From Agromyces sp. H17E-10 (lineage in GTDB: Bacteria > Actinomycetota > Actinomycetes > Actinomycetales > Microbacteriaceae): a stretch of 64,000 nucleotides of DNA. Positions 36,769 to 46,357 of this stretch are shown here, piece by piece (positions within the stretch are counted from its first letter, which is position 1; each line of letters opens with the position of its first letter). Location: positions 2,914,001-2,978,000 of the forward strand of contig NZ_CP095042.1 in assembly GCF_022919715.1 (NCBI RefSeq), given 5' to 3'. The notes under the pieces are model-generated. The model searched no databases. It was given only the letters and a program-made list of their open reading frames with translations, and was not told the DNA's origin. A program made the translations under genes and the position numbers.

Positions 36769-37596
36769 GTGTTCCGCCGCTCCATCTACAAGTCGCCCGC
36801 CGACCTCCGTGCGATGGTCGCGGCCGGGCGAGCCACCGCTGGGGCACTCGCCGAGGCGCGACGCCGTCTCGTCCCCGGTGCGACGGGCCTCGAGCTCGAT
36901 GCCGCCGCGGAGCAGGCGATCGTCGCCGCCGGCGGCCGCTCGAACTTCAAGCTCGTGCCCGGCTATCGCCACACGCTCTGCGTGTCGGTGAACGACGACG
37001 TCGTGCACGGCATCCCGGGCGACCGGCCGTTCCGCGCCGGTGACCTCGTGTCGGTCGACGGCGGAGCCGACGTCGACGGCTGGAACGGCGACTCGGCCTT
37101 CAGCCTCGTCATCCCCGATCCGTCGAGACCCGAGATCGTCGCCGCGCGCGAGGAGCTCTCGCGCGTGACCGAGACGGCGCTCTGGCACGGCATCGCGACC
37201 CTCGCGCGGGCCTCCCACCTCAACGAGGTCGGCGCTGCGATCGAGGAGTACGTGAACGGGCAGGGCGAGTACGGCATCCTCACCGACTACGTCGGCCACG
37301 GCATCGGGCGTCAGATGCACGAGGAGCCGCCCGTGTTCAACTACCGGGTCGACCGCAGGGGGCCCGCCGTCAAGCCTGGGCTCGTCGTCGCGATCGAACC
37401 GATGATCGTCGCCGGCGCGGTCGACACCTTCGTTCGTGACGACGACTGGACGGTGACCACCGCCGACGGCGCCGACGCGGCGCACTGGGAGCACAGCGTC
37501 GCCGTGCACGCGGGCGGCATCTGGGTGCTCACCGCCGAGGACGGCGGTGCCGCGGGGCTCGCGCCGTACGGCATCGCTCCGGTGCCGATCGTCTGA
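36769..37596 (+). CDS. map: Methionine aminopeptidase, type I
   Basis: Removes N-terminal Met; 275 residues from the GTG at 36769, 4 bases after adk. The five metal ligands are D97 (SVDGG), D108 (NGDSAF), H177 (VGHGIG), E210 (AIEPM) and E241 (HWEHS). The usual A-Q-x-E-H motif is here A-H-W-E-H. Last gene of the secY-adk-map unit; a PTS gene follows. Confidence 0.96.
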   Translation: MFRRSIYKSPADLRAMVAAGRATAGALAEARRRLVPGATGLELDAAAEQAIVAAGGRSNFKLVPGYRHTLCVSVNDDVVHGIPGDRPFRAGDLVSVDGGADVDGWNGDSAFSLVIPDPSRPEIVAAREELSRVTETALWHGIATLARASHLNEVGAAIEEYVNGQGEYGILTDYVGHGIGRQMHEEPPVFNYRVDRRGPAVKPGLVVAIEPMIVAGAVDTFVRDDDWTVTTADGADAAHWEHSVAVHAGGIWVLTAEDGGAAGLAPYGIAPVPIV

Positions 37597-37656
37597 TCCG
37601 CGTTCCGCCCCCGCCGAACGTGGCGGGGGATAGGGTGATCGGGGGAGCATCCGCGG

Positions 37657-39351
37657 GTGTCCCCGACGACTCGGACCGGGGGTGCGCAGGTGGAGGTCAT
37701 CGGAACGGGCATCGGTCGAGGCGTCGCCGTCGGCCCTGTCGCCTGGATGGCCGCACCGCAGCCCGAGCCCGATTCCGTGCCGAGCGCGATCGGGCGGGAC
37801 GCGGAACTCGCCCGTGCCGAGTCCGCGGCGGCGGCCGTCGCCGCGGAGCTCCGTCGGCGCGCCGCGGGGCTCGACGGCGCGGCGCACGACGTCCTCGAGG
37901 CGCAGGCGCTCATCCTCGAGGACCCCGCCGCGCGGGCCGGCGTCTCCGAGCGCCTCGACTCGGGCGTGACGGCCGAACGCGCCGTGTTCGAGGCGTTCGC
38001 CGCCTACCGCGACTTGCTCGCCGGCATGGGCGGGTACGTCGCCGGCCGCGCGTCGGACCTCGACGACCTCGCGCAGCGCGTCATCGCGGTGCTCCGCGGC
38101 GTCACCGCCCCCGGCGTGCCGCACCCGGGCCACCCGTTCGTGCTCGTCGCCCACGACCTCGCGCCGGCCGACACCGCGACGCTCGACCTCGACGAGGTGC
38201 TCGCGATCGTGACCGTCGAGGGCGGTCCGACCTCGCACACCGCCATCCTGGCGCGGGAGAAGGCGCTCGTCGCCGTGGTGGGTGCCGCGGCGGCGACCTG
38301 GCTCGTCGAGGGCGAGACGGTCATCGTCGACGCCGACGCCGGGCGCGTCGTGCGCGAGCCCGACGCCACCGCGATCGCCGCGGTCTCGGAGCGGCGCGCA
38401 CGGCTCGCCGCGGAGGCCGCAGAGCCGAGCGCACCCGGACGACTGGCCGACGGGACGCCGGTGCCGCTCTATGCCAACCTGGGCGATCCCGCCGGTGCCG
38501 CCGACGCGGTCGCGCTCGGTGCCGAGGGCGTCGGGCTCTTCAGGACCGAGTTCCTCTTCCTCGACGCCGACGACGCTCCGTCGCGGAGCGAGCAGCAGGG
38601 TGCGTACGAGCAGCTGTTCACCGCGTTCGCCGGACGCCCGGTCACCGTGCGGGTGCTCGACGCCGGCGCCGACAAGCCGCTCGCGTTCCTCGGGGTACGC
38701 CACGAGGAGAATCCCGCGCTCGGGGTGCGCGGCATCCGCGCCCTGCGACGTGCCGAGCCCGTGCTGCGCGACCAGCTCGCGGCCCTCGCGGACGCCGCCG
38801 CGCGGCATCCGGTCGACCTCAGGGTCATGGCCCCGATGGTCGCGACCGCCGAGGAGGCGCGCTACTTCGCGGCACTCGTGCGTGAGGCGGGCCTCCCGTC
38901 GGCCGGCGTCATGATCGAGGTGCCCGCCGCGGCGCTCACCGCGCGCCACGTGCTCGCGGCCGTCGACTTCGCGTCGATCGGCACCAACGACCTGACCCAG
39001 TACACGATGGCCGCCGACCGCGAGCTCGCGGGGGCGGCCGAGCTCCAGGACCCGTGGCATCCGGCCGTGCTCCGGCTGGTCGCGGAGGTGGGCGACGCCG
39101 GCGCCGCGCTCGGGCGCCCGGTCGGCGTGTGCGGCGAGGCCGCGGCCGACCCGTTGCTCGCGGTCGTGCTCGTCGGACTCGGGGTGACGAGCCTCTCGAT
39201 GTCGGCGTCGGCGCTGGCCGGCGTCCGTGCCGGTCTCGCGAAGGTCACCGCGTCGGACGCGCGACGCATCGCCCGCGCTGCGTCGGCCGCCGAGGATGCC
39301 GCGACCGCGCGTGCCGCGGCCGCCGACGAGGCCGCATTCGTGCAGGACTGA
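37657..39351 (+). CDS. ptsI: Phosphoenolpyruvate-protein phosphotransferase (PTS enzyme I)
   Basis: First step of the sugar phosphotransferase system: transfers phosphate from PEP to HPr. 564 residues. Phosphohistidine H194 in GGPTSHTAI, PEP-site GLFRTEFLF, and catalytic C492 in VGVCGEAAADPL. The GTG at 37657 follows GGGGGAG by 9 bases; a GTG at 37690 (starting MEVIGTGIGRG) is an alternative. A TAGGGT box is at 37631-37636. No ptsH or EII gene is next to it. It sits between map and infA, apparently a stand-alone insertion in the ribosomal supercluster. Confidence 0.95.
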   Translation: MSPTTRTGGAQVEVIGTGIGRGVAVGPVAWMAAPQPEPDSVPSAIGRDAELARAESAAAAVAAELRRRAAGLDGAAHDVLEAQALILEDPAARAGVSERLDSGVTAERAVFEAFAAYRDLLAGMGGYVAGRASDLDDLAQRVIAVLRGVTAPGVPHPGHPFVLVAHDLAPADTATLDLDEVLAIVTVEGGPTSHTAILAREKALVAVVGAAAATWLVEGETVIVDADAGRVVREPDATAIAAVSERRARLAAEAAEPSAPGRLADGTPVPLYANLGDPAGAADAVALGAEGVGLFRTEFLFLDADDAPSRSEQQGAYEQLFTAFAGRPVTVRVLDAGADKPLAFLGVRHEENPALGVRGIRALRRAEPVLRDQLAALADAAARHPVDLRVMAPMVATAEEARYFAALVREAGLPSAGVMIEVPAAALTARHVLAAVDFASIGTNDLTQYTMAADRELAGAAELQDPWHPAVLRLVAEVGDAGAALGRPVGVCGEAAADPLLAVVLVGLGVTSLSMSASALAGVRAGLAKVTASDARRIARAASAAEDAATARAAAADEAAFVQD

Positions 39352-39381
39352 CCGCGTCCCGACGTCCGAGAGCGGCTCGAC

Positions 39382-39410
39382 TGGCGAAACCGCCGGAAAT
39401 GTCCTAAAGT
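39382..39410 (+). promoter_or_regulatory. Possible infA promoter
   Basis: TGGCGA and TAAAGT with 17 bases between. TAAAGT is directly followed by TGACCC, as TATAGT is followed by TGACC at rpoB. The -35 match is weak. Confidence 0.4.
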
Positions 39411-39546
39411 TGACCCTTGGTGTTCTGTCCGCCTGTCTCGGCGTGCCCGACGACCCGACCTCACGGCCGGGATGCGGTCGCCCGAGCATCGCGTGTGCAG
39501 CATCATCGCACGACCAGCATCCCCAACTCCAAGCGATAGTGAGGCT

Positions 39547-39768
39547 ATGGCCAAGAAAGACGGCGTCATCGAGATCGAAGGCTCGGTCATCGAGGCTCTC
39601 CCGAACGCGATGTTCCGGGTCGAGTTGACCAACGGTCACAAGGTACTCGCGCACATCTCAGGAAAGATGCGCCAGCACTACATCCGCATCCTCCCCGAGG
39701 ACCGCGTGATCGTGGAGCTGAGCCCGTACGACCTGACCCGCGGCCGCATCGTCTACCGCTACAAGTAA
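39547..39768 (+). CDS. infA: Translation initiation factor IF-1
   Basis: 73 residues, an S1-type OB fold. [20 protein letters not shown] start and [15 protein letters not shown] end are family-typical. Binds the A site during initiation. Opens infA-rpmJ-rpsM-rpsK-rpoA-rplQ. The Shine-Dalgarno sequence is weak (GTGAGG). Confidence 0.98.
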   Translation: MAKKDGVIEIEGSVIEALPNAMFRVELTNGHKVLAHISGKMRQHYIRILPEDRVIVELSPYDLTRGRIVYRYK

Positions 39769-39787
39769 GGGCTGCCGGAAAGTAACG

Positions 39788-39807
39788 GCCCGCGGCACCC
39801 CGCGGGC
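39788..39807 (+). other. Stem-loop between infA and rpmJ
   Basis: Perfect 8-pair GC stem (39788-39795 with 39800-39807), 4-base loop, no T run. Confidence 0.5.
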
Positions 39808-39836
39808 ACGAGGACAGCGAACCAAGAGGAACCACT

Positions 39837-39950
39837 GTGAAGGTCAACCCCAGCGTCAAGAAGATCTGCGACAAGTGCAAGGTCATCCGCCGCCACGGCC
39901 GCGTGATGGTCATCTGCGAGAACCCGCGCCACAAGCAGCGCCAGGGCTAG
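39837..39950 (+). CDS. rpmJ: 50S ribosomal protein L36
   Basis: 37 residues, GTG start with AAGAGGAA upstream. Zinc ligands C11, C14, C27 and H32 are intact ([12 protein letters not shown] ... [13 protein letters not shown]), so this is the zinc-binding C+ paralog. It is short and easily missed; 68 bases after infA. Confidence 0.97.
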   Translation: MKVNPSVKKICDKCKVIRRHGRVMVICENPRHKQRQG

Positions 39951-39961
39951 TCGCTCGACGC

Positions 39962-39986
39962 CGGGGCGCGCCGCGTGCGCGCCCCG
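39962..39986 (+). terminator. Hairpin after rpmJ
   Basis: Ten-pair GC stem (39962-39971 with 39977-39986), 5-base loop, 11 bases after the stop. No T run; it may be a partial terminator inside the alpha operon. Confidence 0.5.
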
Positions 39987-40031
39987 CAGCACACAACTGA
40001 ATACGAATCGGCACTGCCAGAACCGTTGCCG

Positions 40032-40072
40032 GGAGCTCGATACGGTCGCTTCGCGACCTGCTCGATCACCGG
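40032..40072 (+). repeat. REP-like dispersed element (rpsM leader copy)
   Basis: Imperfect palindrome centred at 40051 (GGTCGC at 40044-40049 pairs with GCGACC at 40053-40058). It ends with the same 13-mer (40060-40072) found at 24852-24864. It lies in the 200-base gap between rpmJ and rpsM, which has no gene. Confidence 0.6.
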
Positions 40073-40150
40073 GACGGGGACACCTCGGGACGGAGGCCCG
40101 GGCACCGGCAGTGCTCCACACCTCCACTTCGAAACAGGAGAAGCCAACAC

Positions 40151-40531
40151 ATGGCACGTCTGGCAGGAGTCGACATCCCGCGCGAGAAGCGCGTGGAGAT
40201 CGCACTGACGTACATCTACGGCGTCGGCCGCACTCGCGCGCTGACGACCCTCGCGGAGACCGGCATCGACGGCAACATCCGCGTGAAGGACCTCACCGAC
40301 GACCAGCTCGTCGCCCTTCGTGACTACATCGAGGGCAACTTCAAGGTCGAGGGCGACCTCCGCCGCGAGGTGGCCGCCGACATCCGCCGCAAGGTCGAGA
40401 TCGGCTCGTACGAGGGTCTGCGCCACCGCCGCGGCCTCCCGGTCCGCGGTCAGCGCACCAAGACCAACGCTCGCACCCGCAAGGGCCCGAAGCGCACCGT
40501 CGCCGGCAAGAAGAAGCCCGGCCGCAAGTAA
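40151..40531 (+). CDS. rpsM: 30S ribosomal protein S13
   Basis: 126 residues. [20 protein letters not shown] start, [20 protein letters not shown] and a basic tail. Contacts S19 and the P-site tRNA. RBS AGGAG. Confidence 0.98.
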   Translation: MARLAGVDIPREKRVEIALTYIYGVGRTRALTTLAETGIDGNIRVKDLTDDQLVALRDYIEGNFKVEGDLRREVAADIRRKVEIGSYEGLRHRRGLPVRGQRTKTNARTRKGPKRTVAGKKKPGRK

Positions 40532-40563
40532 CCGCTCGTCGCCAGATCTAGGAGATTTCACAC

Positions 40564-40962
40564 ATGGCAGCACCCAAGGCGGCTACTCGCAAGCCGCGCA
40601 AGAAGGAAAAGAAGAACATCGCCGTGGGCCAGGCCCACATCAAGTCGACGTTCAACAACACGATCGTCTCGATCACCGACACCAACGGTGCCGTGATCAG
40701 CTGGGCCTCCTCGGGCGGCGTCGGCTTCAAGGGCTCGCGCAAGTCGACCCCGTTCGCCGCGCAGCTCGCCGCAGAGTCGGCCGCGCGCCAGGCGCAGGAG
40801 CACGGCATGAAGAAGGTCGACGTGTTCGTCAAGGGCCCCGGCTCGGGCCGTGAGACCGCGATCCGCTCGCTCCAGGCCGCAGGCCTCGAGGTCGGCAGCA
40901 TCAACGACGTGACGCCGCAGGCGCACAACGGCTGCCGCCCCCCGAAGCGCCGCCGCGTCTAG
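40564..40962 (+). CDS. rpsK: 30S ribosomal protein S11
   Basis: 132 residues. [24 protein letters not shown] and [19 protein letters not shown] identify it. Platform protein near the mRNA exit. Shine-Dalgarno AGGAG. Confidence 0.98.
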   Translation: MAAPKAATRKPRKKEKKNIAVGQAHIKSTFNNTIVSITDTNGAVISWASSGGVGFKGSRKSTPFAAQLAAESAARQAQEHGMKKVDVFVKGPGSGRETAIRSLQAAGLEVGSINDVTPQAHNGCRPPKRRRV

Positions 40963-40980
40963 TTCTCCACGCCGCGGGTC

Positions 40981-41002
40981 GGCCGGAACCACGGTTCCGG
41001 CC
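40981..41002 (+). other. Stem-loop between rpsK and rpoA
   Basis: Nine-pair stem (40981-40989 with 40994-41002) and a 4-base loop, 19 bases after rpsK; no T run. A second smaller hairpin (41051-41056 with 41065-41070) has TATAGC in its loop and lies just upstream of the rpoA ribosome binding site. Confidence 0.55.
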
Positions 41003-41089
41003 GGCCACGCGGCATCCGTTCTCTCACAACTCAAGATCCTCGACCTCGCAGGTGTCATATAGCGGACACCCTGCCGAAAGGAATCAACA

Positions 41090-42076
41090 GTGCTGATCGC
41101 ACAGCGCCCGACGCTCACCGAAGAGAACATCTCGGAGTTCCGTTCGCGTTTCGTGATCGAGCCCCTCGAGCCGGGCTTCGGTTACACCCTCGGCAACTCG
41201 CTTCGCCGTACCCTCCTCTCCTCGATCCCCGGCGCGGCCGTGACGAGCATCCGCATCGACGGCGTGCTGCACGAGTTCTCGACGGTTCCGGGTGTGAAGG
41301 AGGACGTCACCGAGATCATCCTCAACATCAAGAACCTGGTCGTCTCCAGCGAGCACGACGAGCCCATCACCGCGTACCTCCGCAAGCAGGGCGCCGGTGA
41401 GGTCACCGCCGCCGACATCTCGGCTCCGGCCGGTGTCGAGGTGCACAACCCCGAGCTCGTCATCGCGACGCTCAACGACTCGGCGAAGTTCGAGCTCGAG
41501 CTCACGATCGAGCGCGGCCGCGGCTACGTCTCGGCCTCGCAGAACCGCAACGAGTACTCGGAGGCCGGCCAGATCCCGGTCGACTCGATCTACTCGCCGG
41601 TGCTCAAGGTCACCTACCGCGTCGAGGCCACCCGTGCCGGTGAGCGCACCGACTTCGACCGCCTCGTGGTCGACGTCGAGACGAAGCCGGCGATCTCGCC
41701 GCGCGACGCCATCGCCTCGGCCGGTCGCACGCTCACCGAGCTGTTCGGCCTCGCCCGCGAGCTCAACACCGCGGCAGAGGGCATCGAGATCGGCCCCGCG
41801 CCGGTCGACGCCGTGCTCTCGAGCGAGCTCTCGATCCCGATCGAGGACCTCGACCTGTCGGTGCGCAGCTACAACTGCCTGAAGCGCGAGGGCATCAACA
41901 CGGTGTCGGAGCTCGTCGCCCTCAGCGAGTCGCAGCTCATGAACATCCGCAACTTCGGCCAGAAGTCGGTCGACGAGGTCAAGGACAAGCTCACCGAGAT
42001 GGGCCTGTCGCTGAAGGACTCGGTTCCCGGCTTCGACGGCGCCCACTTCTACACGGGCTTCGACGACGAGAACTAA
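41090..42076 (+). CDS. rpoA: DNA-directed RNA polymerase subunit alpha
   Basis: 328 residues. GTG start with GAAAGGA upstream. N-terminal dimerisation domain (about 1-235) with [23 protein letters not shown]; linker; C-terminal domain (about 250-315) with [19 protein letters not shown], which binds UP elements and activators. Followed 46 bases later by rplQ. Confidence 0.98.
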   Translation: MLIAQRPTLTEENISEFRSRFVIEPLEPGFGYTLGNSLRRTLLSSIPGAAVTSIRIDGVLHEFSTVPGVKEDVTEIILNIKNLVVSSEHDEPITAYLRKQGAGEVTAADISAPAGVEVHNPELVIATLNDSAKFELELTIERGRGYVSASQNRNEYSEAGQIPVDSIYSPVLKVTYRVEATRAGERTDFDRLVVDVETKPAISPRDAIASAGRTLTELFGLARELNTAAEGIEIGPAPVDAVLSSELSIPIEDLDLSVRSYNCLKREGINTVSELVALSESQLMNIRNFGQKSVDEVKDKLTEMGLSLKDSVPGFDGAHFYTGFDDEN

Positions 42077-42122
42077 GCCACTGCGGCTGCCCGACCCCCT
42101 CACTACCTGGAGATAACGAACC

Positions 42123-42674
42123 ATGCCGAAGCCCACCAAGGGCCCCCGCCTCGGAGGCGGACCCGCGCACGAGCGACTCCTGCTCGCGAACCTCGCGGCT
42201 GCGCTCTTCACGCACAAGAGCATCACCACCACCGAGACCAAGGCCAAGCGGCTCCGCCCGCTCGCCGAGCGCCTCATCACCTTCGCGAAGCGCGGCGACC
42301 TGCACGCCCGCCGTCGCGTGCTCGCCGTGATCGGCGACAAGGCCGTCGTGCACGAGCTGTTCGCGGTCATCGCCCCGCAGGTCGCCGACCGTGAGGGCGG
42401 CTACACCCGCATCACGAAGATCGGCAACCGCAAGGGCGACAACGCGCCCATGGCGGTCATCGAGCTCGTGCTCGAGCCGGTCGTGAAGAAGCAGCGCGCC
42501 GCGAAGCCCGCTGCCGCGCCGGTCGCCGACGAGGCGCCCGCCGCCGACGAGACGGCTGCCGACGAGGTCGTGACCGAGGCCGAGGCCGCGGTCGACGAGG
42601 CCGCCGGCGCCGAGGCGTCGGAGGAGTCGACCGAGGCTCCCGCCGAAGAGGCTGAGGCGGCCGAGGCCAAGTAA
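42123..42674 (+). CDS. rplQ: 50S ribosomal protein L17 with acidic C-terminal tail
   Basis: 183 residues against about 120-130 usual. Core at 1-120: [40 protein letters not shown] and ARRRVL. The last 60 residues are an Ala/Glu/Asp tail ([21 protein letters not shown]), probably disordered. L17 is at the tunnel exit. Last gene of the alpha operon; a perfect terminator follows. Confidence 0.96.
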   Translation: MPKPTKGPRLGGGPAHERLLLANLAAALFTHKSITTTETKAKRLRPLAERLITFAKRGDLHARRRVLAVIGDKAVVHELFAVIAPQVADREGGYTRITKIGNRKGDNAPMAVIELVLEPVVKKQRAAKPAAAPVADEAPAADETAADEVVTEAEAAVDEAAGAEASEESTEAPAEEAEAAEAK

Positions 42675-42690
42675 GCCTCGCGTCCCACCC

Positions 42691-42729
42691 CGAACGGGCC
42701 CCTGTGCACAGCGCACAGGGGCCCGTTCG
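42691..42729 (+). terminator. Alpha operon terminator
   Basis: Perfect 17-pair stem (42691-42707 with 42713-42729), 5-base loop. Confidence 0.92.
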
Positions 42730-42804
42730 CGTCGGTGCCATGAGCATCGTCGGCGATCCGCAGGGCGCACGCGACTCGCCGCCTGCACGGCGGCGTCGCG
42801 CCCG

Positions 42805-42810
42805 TAGGCT
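42805..42810 (+). promoter_or_regulatory. -10 box upstream of truA
   Basis: TAGGCT ends 7 bases before the ATG at 42818; the transcript would be leaderless. Confidence 0.55.
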
Positions 42811-42817
42811 GAAGGTC

Positions 42818-43765
42818 ATGAACGAGACGGATGCCGCAGGCACGACACCGCCCGCGACGGTCGACGTGGTGCGCATCCGGCTCGACATCGCGTACGACGG
42901 CACCGCCTTCAAGGGCTGGAGCCGCCAACCGGGCCTGCGCACCGTGCAGGGCACCGTCGAGGTCGCGCTCGCGACGCTCTTCCGCCGAGAGCACGTCGCA
43001 CCGCGGCTCACCGTCGCCGGCCGCACCGACGCGGGCGTGCACGCGCTCGGCCAGGTCGCCCACCTCGACGTGCCGGCCGACGCGCTCGCCGCGGTCACCC
43101 GGCCCCGGCGGGGCGACGCCTCGAGCGGCCGGGCGGCCGACCCGGCCGCGGTGCTGCTGCGACGCGTCACCGGCATCCTCGGTGCGGGGGAGGCCGACGT
43201 CGTGGTCACCGACGCCGCGCTCGCCCCCGCCGGCTTCGATGCGCGCTTCTCGGCGGTCTGGCGCCGCTACGAGTACCGCATCGCCGATGCCGCGGCGCGG
43301 CGCGATCCGCTCGCCCGGAACCGCACGGTCTGGCACCCCCGCGAGCTCGACGTCGACGCGATGCACCGCGCCGCGAGCCGTCTGCTCGGTCTCCACGACT
43401 TCGCGGCCTTCTGCAAGCCGCGCGAGGAGGCGACGACGATCCGCACGCTGCAGCGGTACGGCTGGCGGCGGGGCGAGGACGGCGTGCTCGTCGCCACGCT
43501 GCAGGCCGACGCGTTCTGCCACTCGATGGTGCGCGCCCTCGTCGGCGCGTGCGTCGCCGTGGGGGAGGGCAAGCTCGCCGACGACGACCCGGAGCGCCTC
43601 CTCGCCGCAGCCGAACGCACGAGCGCGTTCAAGGTGATGCCTGCGAAGGGACTCGTGCTGACCGAGGTCGGCTACCCCGACGACCACGAGCTCGAGGCAC
43701 GGGCCGCGCAGACCAGGGCCCGGCGCGAACTGCACGTGAGCGGCATCCCCGATCTCGTCGAGTAG
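42818..43765 (+). CDS. truA: tRNA pseudouridine(38-40) synthase
   Basis: Makes pseudouridine at positions 38-40 of the anticodon arm. 315 residues from the ATG at 42818, chosen because of the TAGGCT box just upstream; the frame is open earlier but overlaps the rplQ terminator. Catalytic D71 in [27 protein letters not shown] start and [20 protein letters not shown] end of the core are typical. An insertion around residues 90-110 ([17 protein letters not shown]) makes it longer than the E. coli enzyme. Confidence 0.95.
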   Translation: MNETDAAGTTPPATVDVVRIRLDIAYDGTAFKGWSRQPGLRTVQGTVEVALATLFRREHVAPRLTVAGRTDAGVHALGQVAHLDVPADALAAVTRPRRGDASSGRAADPAAVLLRRVTGILGAGEADVVVTDAALAPAGFDARFSAVWRRYEYRIADAAARRDPLARNRTVWHPRELDVDAMHRAASRLLGLHDFAAFCKPREEATTIRTLQRYGWRRGEDGVLVATLQADAFCHSMVRALVGACVAVGEGKLADDDPERLLAAAERTSAFKVMPAKGLVLTEVGYPDDHELEARAAQTRARRELHVSGIPDLVE

Positions 43766-43809
43766 CCCGGATTCTGCAACACGGGCCGAAGCTGGTAAGC
43801 TCTCCCTTT

Positions 43810-43833
43810 GGTGCCGAACACTGCGTCGGCACC
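43810..43833 (+). promoter_or_regulatory. Stem-loop in the rplM leader
   Basis: Perfect 8-pair stem (43810-43817 with 43826-43833), 8-base loop. A TAAGCT -10-like box at 43796-43801 (with TTCTGC at 43772-43777, 18 bases upstream) suggests transcription starts just before it. Possible autoregulatory leader of rplM-rpsI. Confidence 0.5.
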
Positions 43834-43934
43834 CGATGTTGAGCCCTCCACCGAGGCGTTCGCGCGCATCGCGCACGAACACCCCACGGAGTGGGATTCA
43901 CGAACCCCTCACTCGATCAGAAAGCAGCACTTCC

Positions 43935-44381
43935 GTGACGCGCACCTACACCCCGAAGTCGAACGAGATCCAGCGCGACTGGGTCGTCATCGACGCGACC
44001 GACATCGTCCTCGGTCGTCTCGCCAGCCACTCCGCAGCCCTGCTGCGCGGCAAGCACAAGCCGATCTTCGCGAACCACGTCGACACCGGTGACTTCGTCA
44101 TCATCGTGAACGCCGACAAGGTGGCCCTCACCGGCCAGAAGCTCGAGCAGAAGAAGGCGTACCGCCACTCGGGCTACCCGGGCGGCCTCAAGGCGGTCGG
44201 CTACGCCGAGCTCCTCGAGAAGAACCCCGTCCGCGCCGTCGAGAAGGCGATCCGCGGCATGCTCCCGAAGAACTCGCTCGGCCGTCAGCAGCTCAAGAAG
44301 CTGAAGGTCTACGCCGGCCCGGAGCACCCGCACGCGGCTCAGCAGCCGAAGCCGTACACCCTCACCCAGGTCGCCCAGTAA
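43935..44381 (+). CDS. rplM: 50S ribosomal protein L13
   Basis: 148 residues from the GTG at 43935 (weak GAAAG upstream). [27 protein letters not shown] and [10 protein letters not shown] are diagnostic. Early assembly protein of the large subunit; paired with rpsI 44 bases downstream. Confidence 0.97.
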   Translation: MTRTYTPKSNEIQRDWVVIDATDIVLGRLASHSAALLRGKHKPIFANHVDTGDFVIIVNADKVALTGQKLEQKKAYRHSGYPGGLKAVGYAELLEKNPVRAVEKAIRGMLPKNSLGRQQLKKLKVYAGPEHPHAAQQPKPYTLTQVAQ

Positions 44382-44425
44382 GCCCGGCGCACTCGACCTT
44401 CTCGAACTAAGGATTCACAACCACC

Positions 44426-44911
44426 ATGGCGAAGATCGCAGACCAGATCGACCAGGCTCCTGAGAGCTACACGACCGAGAGCGCCCCGGCGGCAGCTCCG
44501 GCCACCCCCCGCCCCGTCCTCAACGTCTCGGGTGCGGCCGTCGGCCGCCGCAAGCAGGCCATCGCCCGCGTGCGCGTCGTCCCGGGCGCCGGCACCATCA
44601 CGGTGAACGGCCGCGAGTTCGCGGACTACTTCCCGAACAAGCTGCACCAGCAGCTCATCACCGACCCGTTCACGGTGCTCGAGCTCACCGGCTCGTACGA
44701 CGTGATCGCCCGCATCACCGGCGGCGGCCCCTCGGGCCAGGCCGGCGCGCTGCGCCTCGCGATCGCTCGTGCGCTCAACGAGATCGACCGCGAGAACAAC
44801 CGCCCGACCCTCAAGAAGGCCGGCTTCCTCACGCGCGACGCCCGCGTCATCGAGCGCAAGAAGGCCGGTCTCAAGAAGGCCCGCAAGGCTCCCCAGTTCT
44901 CGAAGCGCTAA
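44426..44911 (+). CDS. rpsI: 30S ribosomal protein S9
   Basis: 161 residues. The N-terminal 35 residues are an added Ala/Pro/Glu segment; the core begins near [19 protein letters not shown]. The conserved SKR C-terminus reaches the P-site tRNA. RBS AAGGA. Confidence 0.97.
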   Translation: MAKIADQIDQAPESYTTESAPAAAPATPRPVLNVSGAAVGRRKQAIARVRVVPGAGTITVNGREFADYFPNKLHQQLITDPFTVLELTGSYDVIARITGGGPSGQAGALRLAIARALNEIDRENNRPTLKKAGFLTRDARVIERKKAGLKKARKAPQFSKR

Positions 44912-44932
44912 AGCTTCGGCGAGCCTTTCCGT

Positions 44933-46294
44933 ATGCCTCGGCTTTTCGGAACCGACGGGGTCCGGGGCCTGGCCAACCGTGAACTCACGGCTGACCTGGC
45001 CCTGGGCCTGTCGCAGGCGGCTGCGGCCGTCCTCACGCAGGGTCGTCACGCCGACGAGAACCGTGCGGCGGGCAGGCGTCCCGTCGCCGTCGTCGCACGC
45101 GACCCCCGCGTCTCCGGTGAGTTCCTCACCGCCGCGGTCTGCGCGGGCCTCGCGAGCTCCGGCGTCGACGTGCTCGACGCCGGGGTCATCCCGACGCCCG
45201 CGACCGCCTTCCTCATCGACTCGATCAGGGCCGACTTCGGCGTGATGATCTCGGCGTCGCACAACCCGGCGCCCGACAACGGCATCAAGTTCTTCTCGTT
45301 CGGCGGCACGAAGCTGCCCGACGAGGTCGAAGATCGCATCGAGTCGTACCTCGGCAAGCAGAAGCTCGCACCGGTCGGCGACGGCGTCGGCCGCATCCGC
45401 CGCTTCTCCGACGCCGAGGACCGCTACGTCGTGCACCTGCTCGGCACGCTGCCGAACCGCCTCGACGGCATCAAGGTCGTGCTCGACTGCGCCCACGGCG
45501 CAGCGGCGGGCGTCTCGCCCGAGACCTTCAAGGACGCCGGCGCGGAGGTCATCGTCATCGGGGCCGACCCCGACGGCATGAACATCAACGACGGCGTCGG
45601 GTCGACCCACCTCGAGCAGCTGCAGGCGGCCGTCCTCGAACACGGCGCCGACCTCGGCATCGCCCACGACGGCGACGCCGACCGCTGCCTGGCGGTCGAC
45701 GCCGACGGCGAGGTCGTCGACGGCGACCGCATCATGGCGATCCTCGCGCTCTCGATGAAGGAGCGCGGCCATCTGACCGACGACACGCTCGTCGTCACCG
45801 TGATGTCGAATCTCGGGCTCAAGCGGGCGATGGCCGAACACGGCATCCGCATCGTCGAGACCAAGGTCGGCGACCGGTACGTGCTCGAGGCGCTCGGCGA
45901 GGGCGGCTTCGCGCTCGGCGGCGAGCAGTCGGGCCACGTCATCATGAGCGAGTTCGCCACGACCGGCGACGGCGTGCTGACGGGCCTCCACCTGGCGGCC
46001 GAGATGGCGCGCACGGGCAAGTCGCTCGCCGAGCTCGCCTCGGTCATGACGGTGTACCCGCAGGTCCTCGTGAACGTTCGCGGGGTCGACCATCACGCGC
46101 TCGGCGCGAACGACGGCATCGCGGCGGCGGTCAAGGCCGCCGAGGCCGAGCTCGGCGACTCGGGCCGCGTCCTGCTGCGGCCGTCGGGAACCGAGCCCAT
46201 GGTGCGCGTCATGGTCGAGGCGGCCGAGCAGTCGGTCGCCGAGCGACACGCGGCGACGCTCGCCGGCGTCGTCGAGGCCGAGCTCGCACTGTAG
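44933..46294 (+). CDS. glmM: Phosphoglucosamine mutase
   Basis: Converts glucosamine-6-phosphate to glucosamine-1-phosphate for UDP-GlcNAc and peptidoglycan. 453 residues. Phosphoserine S109 in [14 protein letters not shown]; Mg loop DGDADR with D246, D248 and D250; sugar-binding GGEQSGH; phosphate loop [12 protein letters not shown]. Starts 21 bases after rpsI, so it is co-transcribed with rplM-rpsI. It lies near glmS, the preceding enzyme in the pathway. Confidence 0.97.
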   Translation: MPRLFGTDGVRGLANRELTADLALGLSQAAAAVLTQGRHADENRAAGRRPVAVVARDPRVSGEFLTAAVCAGLASSGVDVLDAGVIPTPATAFLIDSIRADFGVMISASHNPAPDNGIKFFSFGGTKLPDEVEDRIESYLGKQKLAPVGDGVGRIRRFSDAEDRYVVHLLGTLPNRLDGIKVVLDCAHGAAAGVSPETFKDAGAEVIVIGADPDGMNINDGVGSTHLEQLQAAVLEHGADLGIAHDGDADRCLAVDADGEVVDGDRIMAILALSMKERGHLTDDTLVVTVMSNLGLKRAMAEHGIRIVETKVGDRYVLEALGEGGFALGGEQSGHVIMSEFATTGDGVLTGLHLAAEMARTGKSLAELASVMTVYPQVLVNVRGVDHHALGANDGIAAAVKAAEAELGDSGRVLLRPSGTEPMVRVMVEAAEQSVAERHAATLAGVVEAELAL

Positions 46295-46310
46295 CCACGA
46301 ACGCTTCCCT

Positions 46311-46344
46311 CGATCGCCCGCTTCCGGATGGAGGCGGGCGATCG
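46311..46344. terminator. Bidirectional terminator between glmM and coaA
   Basis: Fifteen-pair stem (46311-46325 with 46330-46344, one T-G pair) and a 4-base loop, 16 bases after glmM and 13 before the coaA stop on the other strand. Confidence 0.85.
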
Positions 46345-46357
46345 CCGTTCCAGGGAC

